From NCBI GenBank assembly GCA_016874095.1, contig VGVH01000007.1, forward strand, positions 55,001-119,000: 64,000 nt of DNA. Reading direction: 5' to 3'. Below the pieces are notes generated by a model. It did no database searches and was not told the DNA's origin. It saw only the letters and a program-made list of their open reading frames with translations. Below, in pieces: positions 1-8,920 of this stretch (its first letter is position 1; each line of letters starts with the position of its first letter). The position numbers and the translations under genes were made by a program. The DNA is from Gammaproteobacteria bacterium (GTDB lineage: Bacteria; Pseudomonadota; Gammaproteobacteria; Steroidobacterales; GCA-2729495).

Positions 1-1
1 G

Positions 2-718
2 GACCTGCGTGAGGGCGACCAGTTCACCGTCATCTATGAAGAGATGTGGCGTGACGGCGAGAAACTCAGCGACGGCGAAGTGCTCGCGGCCGAGTTCATG
101 ACCCAGGGGAAGGTCCATCGCGCCGTACGCTTCGAGAGCTCGACAGGCGAGATCGGTTACTACACGCCGGAAGGCCAGAGCCTGCGCCGCGCCTGGGTGC
201 GCGCTCCGCTGGCCTTTTCGCGTGTCAGCTCCGATTTCAATCCGCGCCGTCGCCATCCGATCCTGAACACGATCCGCGCCCACACCGGCGTGGATTACGC
301 AGCACCGTCGGGTACGCCCGTGCGCGCGCCAGCAGATGGCAGCGTGAATTTCCGTGGCCGCAAGGGCGGCTACGGCAATGCGATCATCCTGCAGCACCCG
401 GGCGGCATCACGACGCTGTACGCGCATCTGTCGGGCTTCGGCAAGGCCGCGCGCCTTGGCGCACGGGTAAAGCAGGGTGACGTGATCGGATACGTGGGTG
501 CGACCGGCCTCGCCACGGCGCCGCACCTGCACTACGAATACCGGGTGAACGGGCGCTACATGAATCCGCGTACGGTCAAGCTGCCTGGTGGCGGCGTGCC
601 GCTGCAGGCGAGCGAGCGCCCCCGCTTCCAGCGCGCTGCCCTGCCGCTGGTGAAGCGGCTGGATGCCGGCCGAAGTCTGCTGGCTGTCAACGACGTCGCT
701 GCCCGCCCGAGCAGTTGA
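2..718 (+). CDS. M23 family murein endopeptidase, N-terminus cut by window edge
   Basis: The frame enters from the left edge and ends at TGA 716-718, leaving 238 visible residues. The visible start is the OapA/MepM-type linker (LREGDQFTVIYEEMW). The LytM/M23 zinc peptidase domain follows, with ligands in HTGVD (visible residues 94-98) and HLH (175-177). Between them is GYGNAIILQHPGG followed by TTLYAHLS, typical of this fold. Family members cleave peptide cross-links of peptidoglycan in the periplasm. The closest well-known family is MepM (YebA), but the N-terminal signal/LysM part is outside the window, so the exact subfamily is open. Confidence 0.9.
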   Translation, partial: DLREGDQFTVIYEEMWRDGEKLSDGEVLAAEFMTQGKVHRAVRFESSTGEIGYYTPEGQSLRRAWVRAPLAFSRVSSDFNPRRRHPILNTIRAHTGVDYAAPSGTPVRAPADGSVNFRGRKGGYGNAIILQHPGGITTLYAHLSGFGKAARLGARVKQGDVIGYVGATGLATAPHLHYEYRVNGRYMNPRTVKLPGGGVPLQASERPRFQRAALPLVKRLDAGRSLLAVNDVAARPSS

Positions 719-852
719 ATCCAGTGAATCCCCGAATCGCCTGAACCTTGCCGGCCGGCAGGGAAGCCACCTCGTTATGGTAACTGTGACGCCTGCAAGG
801 CCGGCGCGCCGGGCCGCTGCTATAGTCGATCGTCTGCGGAAGGTCTCGAGCC

Positions 853-2937
853 GTGGACGTCGTCAACCTCAAGCTTCCGGACTATTACATCAATCGTGAA
901 CTGAGCGCGCTCGAGTTCACGCGCCGCGTCCTGCACCAGGCACAGAGTACATCCGTGCCGCTCCTCGAGCGGCTCAAGTTCCTCTGCATCGTTTCGACGA
1001 ATCTCGACGAGTTCTTCGAGATCCGCGTGAGCGGCCTGCGCCAGGCTGCGGAGCTGGGTGCCGCGGCCGCGGGCCCGGACCTGATGACACCTAGGGAACT
1101 GCTGCGCGAGATCGGCCGGCGCTGCCAGGAGATCGTGGCGGAACAATACGAATTGCTGAACGACGTGCTGACCCCGGCGTTGAACGCCGAGGGCATCCGC
1201 ATATTGTCGGCGCCGGAATGGAGTGAATCGCAGCGAGAGTGGCTGCAGGAGTTCTTCAGCCGGGAAATCGAGCCCGTGCTGAGCCCGGTGTCCCTCGACC
1301 CGGCGCGACCCTTTCCCCGCATCCTCAACAAGAGCCTGAACTTTATCGTCGGCCTCGAGGGTACTCACGCCTTCGGTCGCCCCGTGCAACGGGCTGTCGT
1401 GCAGGCACCGCGCTCGCTGCCGCGACTGATCAGGCTGCCCGCCGGGCTGGCAGGTAGCGGCGGCAGCGACTTCGTGCTGTTGTCGACGGTGATCCACGCT
1501 TTCGTGCAGGAGCTGTTCACCGGCATGGTGATCAAGGGCTGCTACCCGTTCCGGGTGACCCGCAACAGCGACCTGTACGTCGATGGCGAGGAAGTCGACG
1601 ACCTGATGCACGCTCTGGAAGGCGAGCTCATTGCTAGCCGGTACGGCGAAGCAGTCCGCCTGGAGGTGTCTCACGACTGTCCGGCCGAACTGACGGGCTT
1701 CCTCCTGGAGATGTTCGAGCTCGAGAGCGGGGATGCCTTCGCCGTAGACGGCCCCGTGAACCTGAACCGGCTCATGTCGGTCGTCGACCTGGTCGGGCGG
1801 CCCGACCTCCAGTTCGCGGCTTTTACGCCGGCGATTCCTAGCGAGATTTCCGAAGCCGACGGCATCCTCGATGCCATCCGCCAGCGCGACCTGCTGCTGC
1901 ACCACCCGTACGAATCGTTCGCGCCCGTCCTCGATTTCATCGCGCGCAGCGCAAAGGACCAGGACGTTCTGTCGATCAAGCTGACCCTGTACCGGACCGG
2001 GCAGAAGTCTCCCGTCGTCGACAGCCTGGTGGCCGCAGCGCAGGCGGGCAAGGAAGTTACCGTCATCGTGGAGCTGCGCGCGCGTTTCGACGAGGCGGAG
2101 AACATCGGTCTCGCAAACCGGCTGCAGGAAGCCGGCGCACATGTCGTCTACGGCGTGGTCGGCTACAAGACACACTGCAAGATGGCGCTCGTCGTCAGGC
2201 GCGAGGGCGGTCGGCTGCGGCGCTACGCCCACCTGGGCACGGGCAACTACCATCCGGGCACCGCCAGGCTCTACACGGACTATGGACTGCTGACCGCGGA
2301 CCCGGCGCTCACCGAGGACGTGCACCAGGTCTTCCTGCAGCTCACCAGCCTCATGCGTACGCCGCCGCTGCAGCGCCTGCACCAGGCGCCGTTCACGCTG
2401 CAACGGGACATCCTCGCGCTGATCGAGGACGAGATTGCCAACGTTGCCGCCGGTGGCAACGGCCACATCGTCGCGAAGATGAATGCGCTCGCCGAGCCGG
2501 AAGTCATCCGGGCGCTGTACCGGGCGTCAGGAGCGGGCGTGATCATCGACCTCATCGTCCGGGGCACCTGCTGCCTGCGGCCGGGCGTACCCGGCGTTTC
2601 CGACAACATACGCGTGCGCTCCATCGTCGGACGCTTCCTTGAGCACTCTCGCGTCTACTACTTCCACGCCAACGGCGCGGAAAAGGTCCTGCTCGCCAGC
2701 GCCGACTGGATGGAACGGAATTTTTTCCGGCGTATCGAACTCGCGTTCAGTGTCGACAGCGAGGCGTTGAGGAACCGGATACTGGAGGAACTCGATACCT
2801 GCCTGAACGACAACTGCCAGGCGTGGGAGCTGATGGCGGACGGTCGATACGAGCAGGTCGTCCCTGCCGACAACGAGGCTACGCTGGCCGCGCAGCTCAC
2901 CCTGTTGCGTCGCGCCTGCGAGCCCGCCGGAAGCTGA
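853..2937 (+). CDS. ppk1: Polyphosphate kinase 1
   Basis: This 694-residue protein matches PPK1 in length (E. coli 688). It reversibly transfers the ATP gamma-phosphate to inorganic polyphosphate. The autophosphorylated histidine is His441 in GYKTHCKM, followed by the family block RRYAHLGTGNYHPGTARLYT. The second catalytic region VRGTCCLRPG lies near residue 570. The start is GTG at 853, preceded by GGAAGG at 838-843. A TATAGT hexamer at 821-826 could be a -10 element, but no good -35 accompanies it. The gene stands alone between the endopeptidase and a convergent DUF6776 gene. Confidence 0.97.
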   Translation: MDVVNLKLPDYYINRELSALEFTRRVLHQAQSTSVPLLERLKFLCIVSTNLDEFFEIRVSGLRQAAELGAAAAGPDLMTPRELLREIGRRCQEIVAEQYELLNDVLTPALNAEGIRILSAPEWSESQREWLQEFFSREIEPVLSPVSLDPARPFPRILNKSLNFIVGLEGTHAFGRPVQRAVVQAPRSLPRLIRLPAGLAGSGGSDFVLLSTVIHAFVQELFTGMVIKGCYPFRVTRNSDLYVDGEEVDDLMHALEGELIASRYGEAVRLEVSHDCPAELTGFLLEMFELESGDAFAVDGPVNLNRLMSVVDLVGRPDLQFAAFTPAIPSEISEADGILDAIRQRDLLLHHPYESFAPVLDFIARSAKDQDVLSIKLTLYRTGQKSPVVDSLVAAAQAGKEVTVIVELRARFDEAENIGLANRLQEAGAHVVYGVVGYKTHCKMALVVRREGGRLRRYAHLGTGNYHPGTARLYTDYGLLTADPALTEDVHQVFLQLTSLMRTPPLQRLHQAPFTLQRDILALIEDEIANVAAGGNGHIVAKMNALAEPEVIRALYRASGAGVIIDLIVRGTCCLRPGVPGVSDNIRVRSIVGRFLEHSRVYYFHANGAEKVLLASADWMERNFFRRIELAFSVDSEALRNRILEELDTCLNDNCQAWELMADGRYEQVVPADNEATLAAQLTLLRRACEPAGS

Positions 2938-2960
2938 AACGAAGCTCCGGCAGTGCCGCC

Positions 2961-3665
2961 TCAGGCAGGCTCGGCGCTCCAGGGAAAAGAAGCAATGCTG
3001 TCGCGCAGGCCGCGCGTGGAAGGCACGACGCGGATCACAACGCGCTGCGGCTTGAAATCGTCGGGGACCGCGAGAACGGTTGCGATCTCGGCGAAATAGC
3101 GGAAGCGGAACGCGAGCTTGCGGCGCTCCTCGGCGCCGAGCAGCGACGAGCCATCGATACTGACCATGCGGTCGCCCCGTTCGCCCTCGATGCGCAGCTG
3201 CACCTGTCCTGCGACTTCGCCCCCCGACGCACCGACCTGCGTGATGACAAAGCTGAGCGACGCAGTTCCGTCCGGCTGCGACCGCAGCGCGAAATCGCTG
3301 ACCTTCAGCCCGCCATTGCCGGTACCGACCACCACGCCGCGATAGAAGGCGACCTCCTCCTGCTGCTCCAGCACTTTCTCCTGCAGTTTGCCCAACTGCC
3401 GCTCGACGCCGGCGTAGGCCTCGCGATCGACTTGTATGTCCGTCTCGAGACGCGCCAGCTCGCGCGTGAGTCGGCGGTTGTCCGCGCGCAGCCGGGCGGC
3501 ATCAAGGCCCGCGAGACCGGTTCCCTCGGCCCAGCCCACCCACGCCAAGAACGTCGCGAACGCGTAGCCGGTGACCAACGCGAGCAAGGCTGTGGCGACG
3601 AGCAGGCGCGCCGACTGGAACTCCGCATCCGAGAGCCAGCGCCGGAGGCGCTTGAGCAGCTTCAT
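2961..3665 (-). CDS. DUF6776 family membrane-anchored coiled-coil protein
   Basis: 234 residues. A basic N-terminus is followed by one transmembrane segment (about residues 20-42, LLVATALLALVTGYAFATFL). A heptad-rich coiled coil spans about 55-105 (RRLTRELARLETDIQVDREA and onward). A C-terminal beta-rich domain contains FYRGVV and VVIRVVPSTRG. This arrangement is that of the proteobacterial DUF6776 family, whose function is unknown. It lies 16 nt downstream of rppH on the same strand and is probably cotranscribed. The topology suggests a periplasmic coiled coil and C-terminal domain. Confidence 0.75.
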   Translation of the reverse strand: MKLLKRLRRWLSDAEFQSARLLVATALLALVTGYAFATFLAWVGWAEGTGLAGLDAARLRADNRRLTRELARLETDIQVDREAYAGVERQLGKLQEKVLEQQEEVAFYRGVVVGTGNGGLKVSDFALRSQPDGTASLSFVITQVGASGGEVAGQVQLRIEGERGDRMVSIDGSSLLGAEERRKLAFRFRYFAEIATVLAVPDDFKPQRVVIRVVPSTRGLRDSIASFPWSAEPA

Positions 3666-3681
3666 CAGGTCCCCGCGCCCG

Positions 3682-4206
3682 TCACGAGCGCCCCGTTGCG
3701 GTGCGCCAGTCCGGAACTGGCGGCGGCGGCACCGGCAGCGATGCCGCCAGCTGCTGCAGAGCCTTCCGGTAGACGGCGCGCTTGAAGTGAATCACCTCGA
3801 AAGCAGGTTCCCAGTAGCCCGCCCACCGCCAGCGGTCGAACTCGGGTGTGCTGGTGGAGTCGAGGTGCAGGCGTGACTTCGGAGCAACCAGCTGCAGGAG
3901 GAACCAGCGTTGCTTCTGGCCGATGCACAGCGGCTGGGTGTCGCGACGGACGTAGCGCTCGGGCAACCGGTAGCGCAACCAGCCGCGCGTGACTGCCAGA
4001 ATACGCACATCCTGTTCGCCAAGGCCGATTTCCTCGTTCAACTCGCGGAACATGGCCTGTTCTGGCGATTCCCTCTGGCGAATGCCGCCCTGCGGGAACT
4101 GCCAGCCCTGCTGGCCGACGCGCCCGCCAAGGAGCACGAGTCCTTCATCGTCGCTCACGACGATGCCGACGTTGGCACGGTAGCCCTGGGAGTCGATGCG
4201 ATCCAT
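3682..4206 (-). CDS. rppH: RNA pyrophosphohydrolase (Nudix)
   Basis: RppH removes pyrophosphate from mRNA 5' ends and so triggers RNase E-dependent decay. The Nudix box is intact ([20 protein letters not shown] then IGL), with the [10 protein letters not shown]-terminus and GWQFPQGG preceding it as in E. coli RppH. I start at the ATG of [14 protein letters not shown] (4206), which aligns with the family N-terminus. An in-frame ATG 15 nt upstream (4221) is the alternative. 174 residues, the usual length. The DUF6776 gene follows 16 nt downstream. Confidence 0.93.
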   Translation of the reverse strand: MDRIDSQGYRANVGIVVSDDEGLVLLGGRVGQQGWQFPQGGIRQRESPEQAMFRELNEEIGLGEQDVRILAVTRGWLRYRLPERYVRRDTQPLCIGQKQRWFLLQLVAPKSRLHLDSTSTPEFDRWRWAGYWEPAFEVIHFKRAVYRKALQQLAASLPVPPPPVPDWRTATGRS

Positions 4207-4303
4207 TGCCTGCGCATCCACGAAAATTCAGCTCGCGATTGTTCCACATTGCTGGCGGCTCCAAAAGCCACGCGCGCTCCATGCCGTTGATACACTGCCG
4301 CGC

Positions 4304-5302
4304 ATGACCGTCTCAATCAGACCGCGTGTGAGGGCAGCCGGGCTATGCGGCGCGCTGCTCGCGCTTGCCGCTGGCAGCCTGGGCATCGCACTGGCGAGTG
4401 GCAGCGGTGAAGTCGGCATTAGCGACTTGTTCGGACTGTTCAGCGGGGACATCGGCGACGCCGAGCGGCTGATACTGCTCGAACTGCGGCTGCCCCGCGC
4501 GCTTGCCGCGTTCGGCACCGGCGCAGCCCTCGCGCTCGCGGGCGCCCTGATGCAGGTCCTGCTACGCAACCCGTTGGCCGATCCCTACATACTCGGCAGC
4601 TCGGGCGGCGCCGCCGCGTTCGCCCTCGGCGCCATGCTGCTGGGCGCCGGAACCGCGGCGGTGAGCGCCGGCGCATTCGCCGGTGCGCTCTTCAGCACGG
4701 TGCTCGTCTTCGTCCTGGCCAGCGGCGGCCAGTGGGCCGCCGGGCGCCTGCTGCTGACCGGCGTCGTCGTGGCGGCCGGCTGGAGCGCGCTCGTGAGCGT
4801 GATGCTGGCGATCAGCGCGGAACGAAACCTGCGCGGCGCGCTGTACTGGCTGATGGGCGACTTCGCGTTCGCCGAGCAGGCCGGCCCGGTGCTCGCGGCG
4901 GCGGCCGTTGGCGTGATCGCGAGTTTCCTGCTGGGCCGCTCATTGAACGTACTGGCCACCGGCGACCAGCAGGCGGCGCTGCTGGGACTGCCGGTGCGGG
5001 CGATGCGCATCGGCATCTACTGCCTGAGCGCCCTCCTGACTGCGCTCGCCGTAACGACAGCGGGAACCGTGGGCTTCGTCGGCCTGGTCGTGCCGCACCT
5101 CGTCAGGCTCGTCGCCGGGGCGGATCATCGCGTCGTCGTGCCCGCAGCCACGCTGGCCGGGGGATCGCTGCTCGTGCTCGCCGACACGCTCTCGCGAACT
5201 CTGCTCGCGCCGCGCCAGCTGCCGGTTGGCGCCATCACGGCGCTGGTCGGCGTGCCGTTGTTTCTCGTCTTGCTCGGACGTGGCCGGCGCGAGGCCGGCT
5301 GA
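4304..5302 (+). CDS. btuC: BtuC-type cobalamin/iron-siderophore ABC transporter permease
   Basis: 332-residue FecCD/BtuC-family permease with about ten hydrophobic segments and the conserved LLELRLPRALAAFGTGAALA near the N-terminus. LLRNPLADPYILG and GLPVRAMRIG follow, then GTVGFVGLVVPHLVR, the cytoplasmic coupling-helix region. The cobalamin assignment rests on context: btuD, riboswitch, btuB, pduO and btuF lie 4-10 kb downstream. TACACT at 4291-4296 is only 7 nt before the ATG, so the mRNA may be nearly leaderless. The permease is separated from its likely ATPase by tyrA, an amidohydrolase gene and an RNA locus, which is unusual. Another siderophore substrate cannot be excluded. Confidence 0.85.
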   Translation: MTVSIRPRVRAAGLCGALLALAAGSLGIALASGSGEVGISDLFGLFSGDIGDAERLILLELRLPRALAAFGTGAALALAGALMQVLLRNPLADPYILGSSGGAAAFALGAMLLGAGTAAVSAGAFAGALFSTVLVFVLASGGQWAAGRLLLTGVVVAAGWSALVSVMLAISAERNLRGALYWLMGDFAFAEQAGPVLAAAAVGVIASFLLGRSLNVLATGDQQAALLGLPVRAMRIGIYCLSALLTALAVTTAGTVGFVGLVVPHLVRLVAGADHRVVVPAATLAGGSLLVLADTLSRTLLAPRQLPVGAITALVGVPLFLVLLGRGRREAG

Positions 5303-5311
5303 ACTGCGCAC

Positions 5312-6400
5312 TCAGGCACGTGTCGCGAGGTAGTCGCGGCCCTGCTCCATCAAGCGCACGAACGCCGCCTCATCGCCGTCGCGCACGATCGTCGCCAGCC
5401 GGGTGACGGCGGCATGCAGGGACTCGAGTGCCACGAGGCCGTCGGGATTGAGCTTCTGGATCTCGAAATACAGGTGCGGACTCTCGCCTGCGACGCGCGT
5501 GGCGACGTCGAGCTGCGCATCGAAGGTGGTGCTGGACAGACGCGCCAGCCGCGGCGCGGTCTCGCCGCTTTCCGCGAGCGCCGTGAAAAACGCGATGTTC
5601 AGCGCGTGGGACAGCCCGAGCACATAGGCGATCAGCCGATCATGATCCTCCAGTGGCATCTGCATCTGCTGCGCCATCGTCGCGCCGAACAGCTGCCTCG
5701 CATCGGCCGCCGCGGCTGGCACGCCAGCGTCCATGAACAGGACGTGGCGACCTGACAGCAGTTCCGTGTCCGGCCCGAACATCGGATGGATGGAGGTCAC
5801 ATGCACGCCGCGGGCGGCGAGAGCCCGCAACGGCCCGATCAATGGCGACTTGATCGAACCGATATCGAACACCAGCCCGCGGCGTCCCCGGACCGCAAGA
5901 TCGGCCAGTATGTCAGCCGTTATCCCAAGGGGTGTCGCCACGACAGTGATGGCGAAGTCGTCAGGCAGGGTCCGCCAGTCGGCGCAATGCGGATAACCCG
6001 CGACCTCACCGGCCGGATCGGCAACCGTGACGGCATAGCCCTGGGAATCGAGGAAGTCGGCGAACCAGCGGCCCATCTTGCCGCTGCCACCGATCACCAG
6101 CACCCGCTGCCCCTGGCCCGCCCCTTCTGCGCGCACACGGGCCCGCTCCTGCGCAGTCAGCGAGGAACGGATCAGCAGATCCATCAGGGATTCGGCCGCA
6201 TCCGGCGGTATGCCCAGATTCAAGGCATACGCCCGTGCCGAGTCGATGACCTGCTTCTCGCGACGGAAGTCGCGCGTGGCACGCCCCTCAGCCCGCTTCA
6301 CCTCGCCGACCTGGTCGCTCACGGCCAGCCGCTCGGCCACGAGGTCGAGGATCTGGCGATCGATGGCAGCAAGCCGCTCACGGAGCTGGTCGAGTGTCAT
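5312..6400 (-). CDS. tyrA: Bifunctional chorismate mutase/prephenate dehydrogenase
   Basis: 362 residues. The AroQ-type chorismate mutase domain is about residues 1-90 (LRERLAAIDRQILDLVAERL, with KRAEGRATRDFRREKQV). The NAD-dependent prephenate dehydrogenase follows from about 98, with nucleotide motif VIGGSGKMGRWF and the active-site region SIHPMFGPDT. It makes 4-hydroxyphenylpyruvate from chorismate for tyrosine synthesis. The mutase-dehydrogenase fusion is known from enteric and some other gammaproteobacteria. The gene converges on the permease gene with a 9-nt gap and is divergent from the amidohydrolase gene. Confidence 0.95.
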   Translation of the reverse strand: MTLDQLRERLAAIDRQILDLVAERLAVSDQVGEVKRAEGRATRDFRREKQVIDSARAYALNLGIPPDAAESLMDLLIRSSLTAQERARVRAEGAGQGQRVLVIGGSGKMGRWFADFLDSQGYAVTVADPAGEVAGYPHCADWRTLPDDFAITVVATPLGITADILADLAVRGRRGLVFDIGSIKSPLIGPLRALAARGVHVTSIHPMFGPDTELLSGRHVLFMDAGVPAAAADARQLFGATMAQQMQMPLEDHDRLIAYVLGLSHALNIAFFTALAESGETAPRLARLSSTTFDAQLDVATRVAGESPHLYFEIQKLNPDGLVALESLHAAVTRLATIVRDGDEAAFVRLMEQGRDYLATRA

Positions 6401-6547
6401 TTCGGCGGGCCGGTGGAAAGTGCCGGTGTTTTACCGACTGCCACGCGCGGCTGCAAGCCGATGACGGGAACGCGACGCTCGTCACTAGGCGAATCGTCCA
6501 ACGCAGGGCAAGCTGGCGGCAGCCTGTCCGCCGGTTCCGAATCGCCC

Positions 6548-8647
6548 ATGGCGCCACCAGCACTCGCCCCCACTGCCCTGCTGGCAACCTCCGCAGCCTT
6601 GTCATTAATGGCTGCCGCGGTTCCGGCCGCAGTGCCCCTTGAGCAGGGCAGCGAACTCAGCGTGACGGGCAAAGGGCCGTGGATCGTCGAAATCGGCCGC
6701 CGCCTCTGGCAGCTGCCCGCCGAGGGTGGAAAAGCCGAGGCCATCACGCCGCCGGAGCAGTGGATCCGCCGGCCGGCCCTCTCTCCCGATGGCAACACCC
6801 TCGCTTACCAGGCATTGATCGATGGCGCGTTCCAGATCGTGACCAGCGATCCGCGGGGCGGGTCGGCCAGCGTGCGCAGTTCGGGACCGTGGCATCACCT
6901 TGCTCCCGCGTGGTCGCCGGACGGCAGCGCACTGGCGTTCGCCTCCAACCGCAGCGGGCCATACCGGATCTGGTTGCTGCCGACAGGCGGCACGTCGATG
7001 CGGACCGTGAGCACGGGGATCGGCCAGCACTTCGACCCGGCCTGGGATCCGGCGAGCGGCCGCCTTGCCTGGGTCAGCGAGTCCGCCGGCCGCCATGCAT
7101 TGCTCGTGCAGGAGCGCGACGGTTCGACGCGGGAGGTCGTCCGCACCGCGACGCCACTGCGCGCGCCAGCCTGGCGACCCGACGGCACCGTGATCAGTTT
7201 CACCAGTCTCGGCGCGCAGGGCCCGCGGCTGGACGTCGTGATCCTGTCGCGGCCGCCTGTCGTCAAGACCGTGTCCCGGGGCGAGCGCGCGGCTGCCGGA
7301 CCGGCGCTGTGGATCGACAAAGAGCGCTTGCTCTATGCCGCCGATGGCGGCCTGAGGCTGCGGGAGCTCGCCTCACCCTGGCACGACCCGATCCCGATTC
7401 TGGCTGAGCGCGAACCGCCACCGCGCGCGCCCGCGGTGCCCGCGCGGCGGGTGGACGACAGCGGCGTGGCGGCAACAGAAGCCGTCCTCGTGCTGCGGCC
7501 GGACCGGGTGCTGGACGCGGAGGGAAAAGGCTGGCTCGAGGGCCACGACATCGTCATCGGCCAGGGCCGCATCGGCGCCGTCAGCGAACGTACCGTGACG
7601 GTTATCCCCGACGGTGCCGCGGTGATCGATCTGCCCGGGACGAGCGTCGTACCGGGCCTGGTCGATCTGGATCTGCGATTGCCCCCGCTCAGCGCGGAGC
7701 CGCTCGGCAGAACCCTGCTCGCCTACGGCATCACGACGGCTCAACTGCGGCCTGGAACCGCAACGCCAGAACTGGCGATCGCCGGGCGCTGGCTGCGCAC
7801 TGGCCGCGGACCGCGCATGCTCGCGGCCGCGAGCTGGTGTGGTGGCAATGCACCGCCCGCCGGATCCGGCAACTTGCCGGTGGGCGCGGTACAGGTCTGC
7901 GCAGCGGCGGCCGATCCGGCTGCGCTCAGCGCGGCCGCCTTCATCGATCAATGGCCCACCTGGTCGGCAGTAGCAGCGGCAGCGCGCAGCGGCCGGGTGC
8001 ACGCCGTCCTGTACCCGGGCACCGGCCCGCGCCTGCCGCTGGCCGATGCCCAGGAGAGCGGACCCCTGTGGTTCCAGGACACCATCGACAGCGTGCTGCA
8101 GGCGGGCGTCGCCGTCATCGCCCGCACCGCAGACGCCCTGCCAGCCGTGCTCGAGACAGCGCCGGATCTCCTAGAGAGTCGGCAATTGGCAGCGCTTTGC
8201 GCAGGCGAGAGCTGCCCGGCCCTGGCGAGCTGGCCGACGGCCGGGGCAGCGGCACGCTCGGCATTGCGCGATCAGCGCCGCGTGCTCGGGCAACTGGCAG
8301 CCGGCGGTGCCCCGGTGGTCGCGGTCAGCGATGCGCCCGATTCGCCATATGGCCTTGGCCTGCATGCCACGCTGCGCCTGCTCGAAAGCGCGGGCCTCGA
8401 CCGGCCGTCGATCCTCGCATCCGTCACCCGCTCGGCGGCTGCGTCCATCGGACTCGACGGCGACCTCGGCCGCCTGGCACCGAGCCAGGTGGCGGATCTG
8501 CTGGTCGTCCGTGGCGATCCGCTGGCGCGCCTGGCCGATCTGCTGCAGATCGAGCGGGTCATGCTCGGGGGACGTTTCGTGGACACCGGCCTGTCGGCGC
8601 TGCCAGCGTTGGAAAAATTTACAACCGCACCCGCCGACGCGCCCTGA
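6548..8647 (+). CDS. Exported TolB-propeller/amidohydrolase-like protein lacking the HxH metal motif
   Basis: 699 residues from ATG 6548, chosen because it gives a signal peptide (ALLATSAALSLMAAAVPAA). An in-frame ATG at 6461 is the alternative. Residues about 30-290 carry PD40/TolB-type propeller repeats (RRPALSPDGNTLAY, LAPAWSPDGSALAFASNRSG, FDPAWDPASGRLAW). From about 310 comes an amidohydrolase-like composite domain: VVPGLVDLDLR, VAVSDAPDSPYGLGLHATL and LGRLAPSQVADLLVVRGDPL. In active members VVPGLxD is followed by His-x-His. Here these positions are Asp375 and Arg377. The beta8 aspartate (Asp595) is retained. Probably periplasmic. A binding or regulatory role rather than metal-dependent hydrolysis is an inference. 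Confidence 0.8.
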   Translation: MAPPALAPTALLATSAALSLMAAAVPAAVPLEQGSELSVTGKGPWIVEIGRRLWQLPAEGGKAEAITPPEQWIRRPALSPDGNTLAYQALIDGAFQIVTSDPRGGSASVRSSGPWHHLAPAWSPDGSALAFASNRSGPYRIWLLPTGGTSMRTVSTGIGQHFDPAWDPASGRLAWVSESAGRHALLVQERDGSTREVVRTATPLRAPAWRPDGTVISFTSLGAQGPRLDVVILSRPPVVKTVSRGERAAAGPALWIDKERLLYAADGGLRLRELASPWHDPIPILAEREPPPRAPAVPARRVDDSGVAATEAVLVLRPDRVLDAEGKGWLEGHDIVIGQGRIGAVSERTVTVIPDGAAVIDLPGTSVVPGLVDLDLRLPPLSAEPLGRTLLAYGITTAQLRPGTATPELAIAGRWLRTGRGPRMLAAASWCGGNAPPAGSGNLPVGAVQVCAAAADPAALSAAAFIDQWPTWSAVAAAARSGRVHAVLYPGTGPRLPLADAQESGPLWFQDTIDSVLQAGVAVIARTADALPAVLETAPDLLESRQLAALCAGESCPALASWPTAGAAARSALRDQRRVLGQLAAGGAPVVAVSDAPDSPYGLGLHATLRLLESAGLDRPSILASVTRSAAASIGLDGDLGRLAPSQVADLLVVRGDPLARLADLLQIERVMLGGRFVDTGLSALPALEKFTTAPADAP

Positions 8648-8894
8648 ATCCAGCGACCCAGCCCGCATTGGGCAGTCGGGCGCGAGGCACCGCTGCCCTG
8701 TCGTTGTGGTCGTGCTGACTCAGGGCCCCTGCTTTTATTAAGCCGATCAATCGATTACGACTCAACCGGACGCCGCTGACGGGGCCTTGGCGCGGCGCTC
8801 ACAGTCGGAATTGCTTACAAGTTCGCATCTGACCCACCCCGGTGGCAGCGCCGCCGGATCGCAAGCTTATGTTTTACGAACGCTTAGCGCAGCG
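8648..8894. other. Gene-free stretch upstream of the sigma-54 promoter
   Basis: No convincing coding frame or terminator is visible here. The one clear structure is a 12-bp palindrome, CCACCCCGGTGG, at 8834-8845, centred about 55 bp upstream of the -24 element. An enhancer-binding activator would be expected to bind somewhere in this stretch, but I recognise no known NtrC or CbrB site. Confidence 0.4.
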
Positions 8895-8910
8895 TGGCAC
8901 AGGAATTGCT
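8895..8910 (+). promoter_or_regulatory. Sigma-54 (RpoN) promoter, -24/-12
   Basis: TGGCAC at 8895-8900, five bases, then TTGCT at 8906-8910. The invariant GG (8896-8897) and GC (8908-8909) are ten bases apart, as required for RpoN. The match to TGGCAC-N5-TTGC is complete. The predicted start is near 8921, upstream of a purine-rich non-coding tract ended by an intrinsic terminator at 9120-9145. The promoter therefore appears dedicated to that short RNA rather than to btuD. Such promoters need an AAA+ activator, and none is encoded in this window. Confidence 0.8.
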
Positions 8911-8920
8911 GGAGTAGCCA

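Noticed and set aside
819-852. Sigma-70 promoter for ppk1 based on TATAGT at 821-826
   Set aside because: No acceptable -35 element at the right distance, so it is not listed as a feature.
820-2466. Long open frame antisense to ppk1 (548 codons)
   Set aside because: It mirrors the codon bias of the PPK1 gene in GC-rich DNA, encodes a low-complexity His/Arg/Glu-rich product and matches no family.
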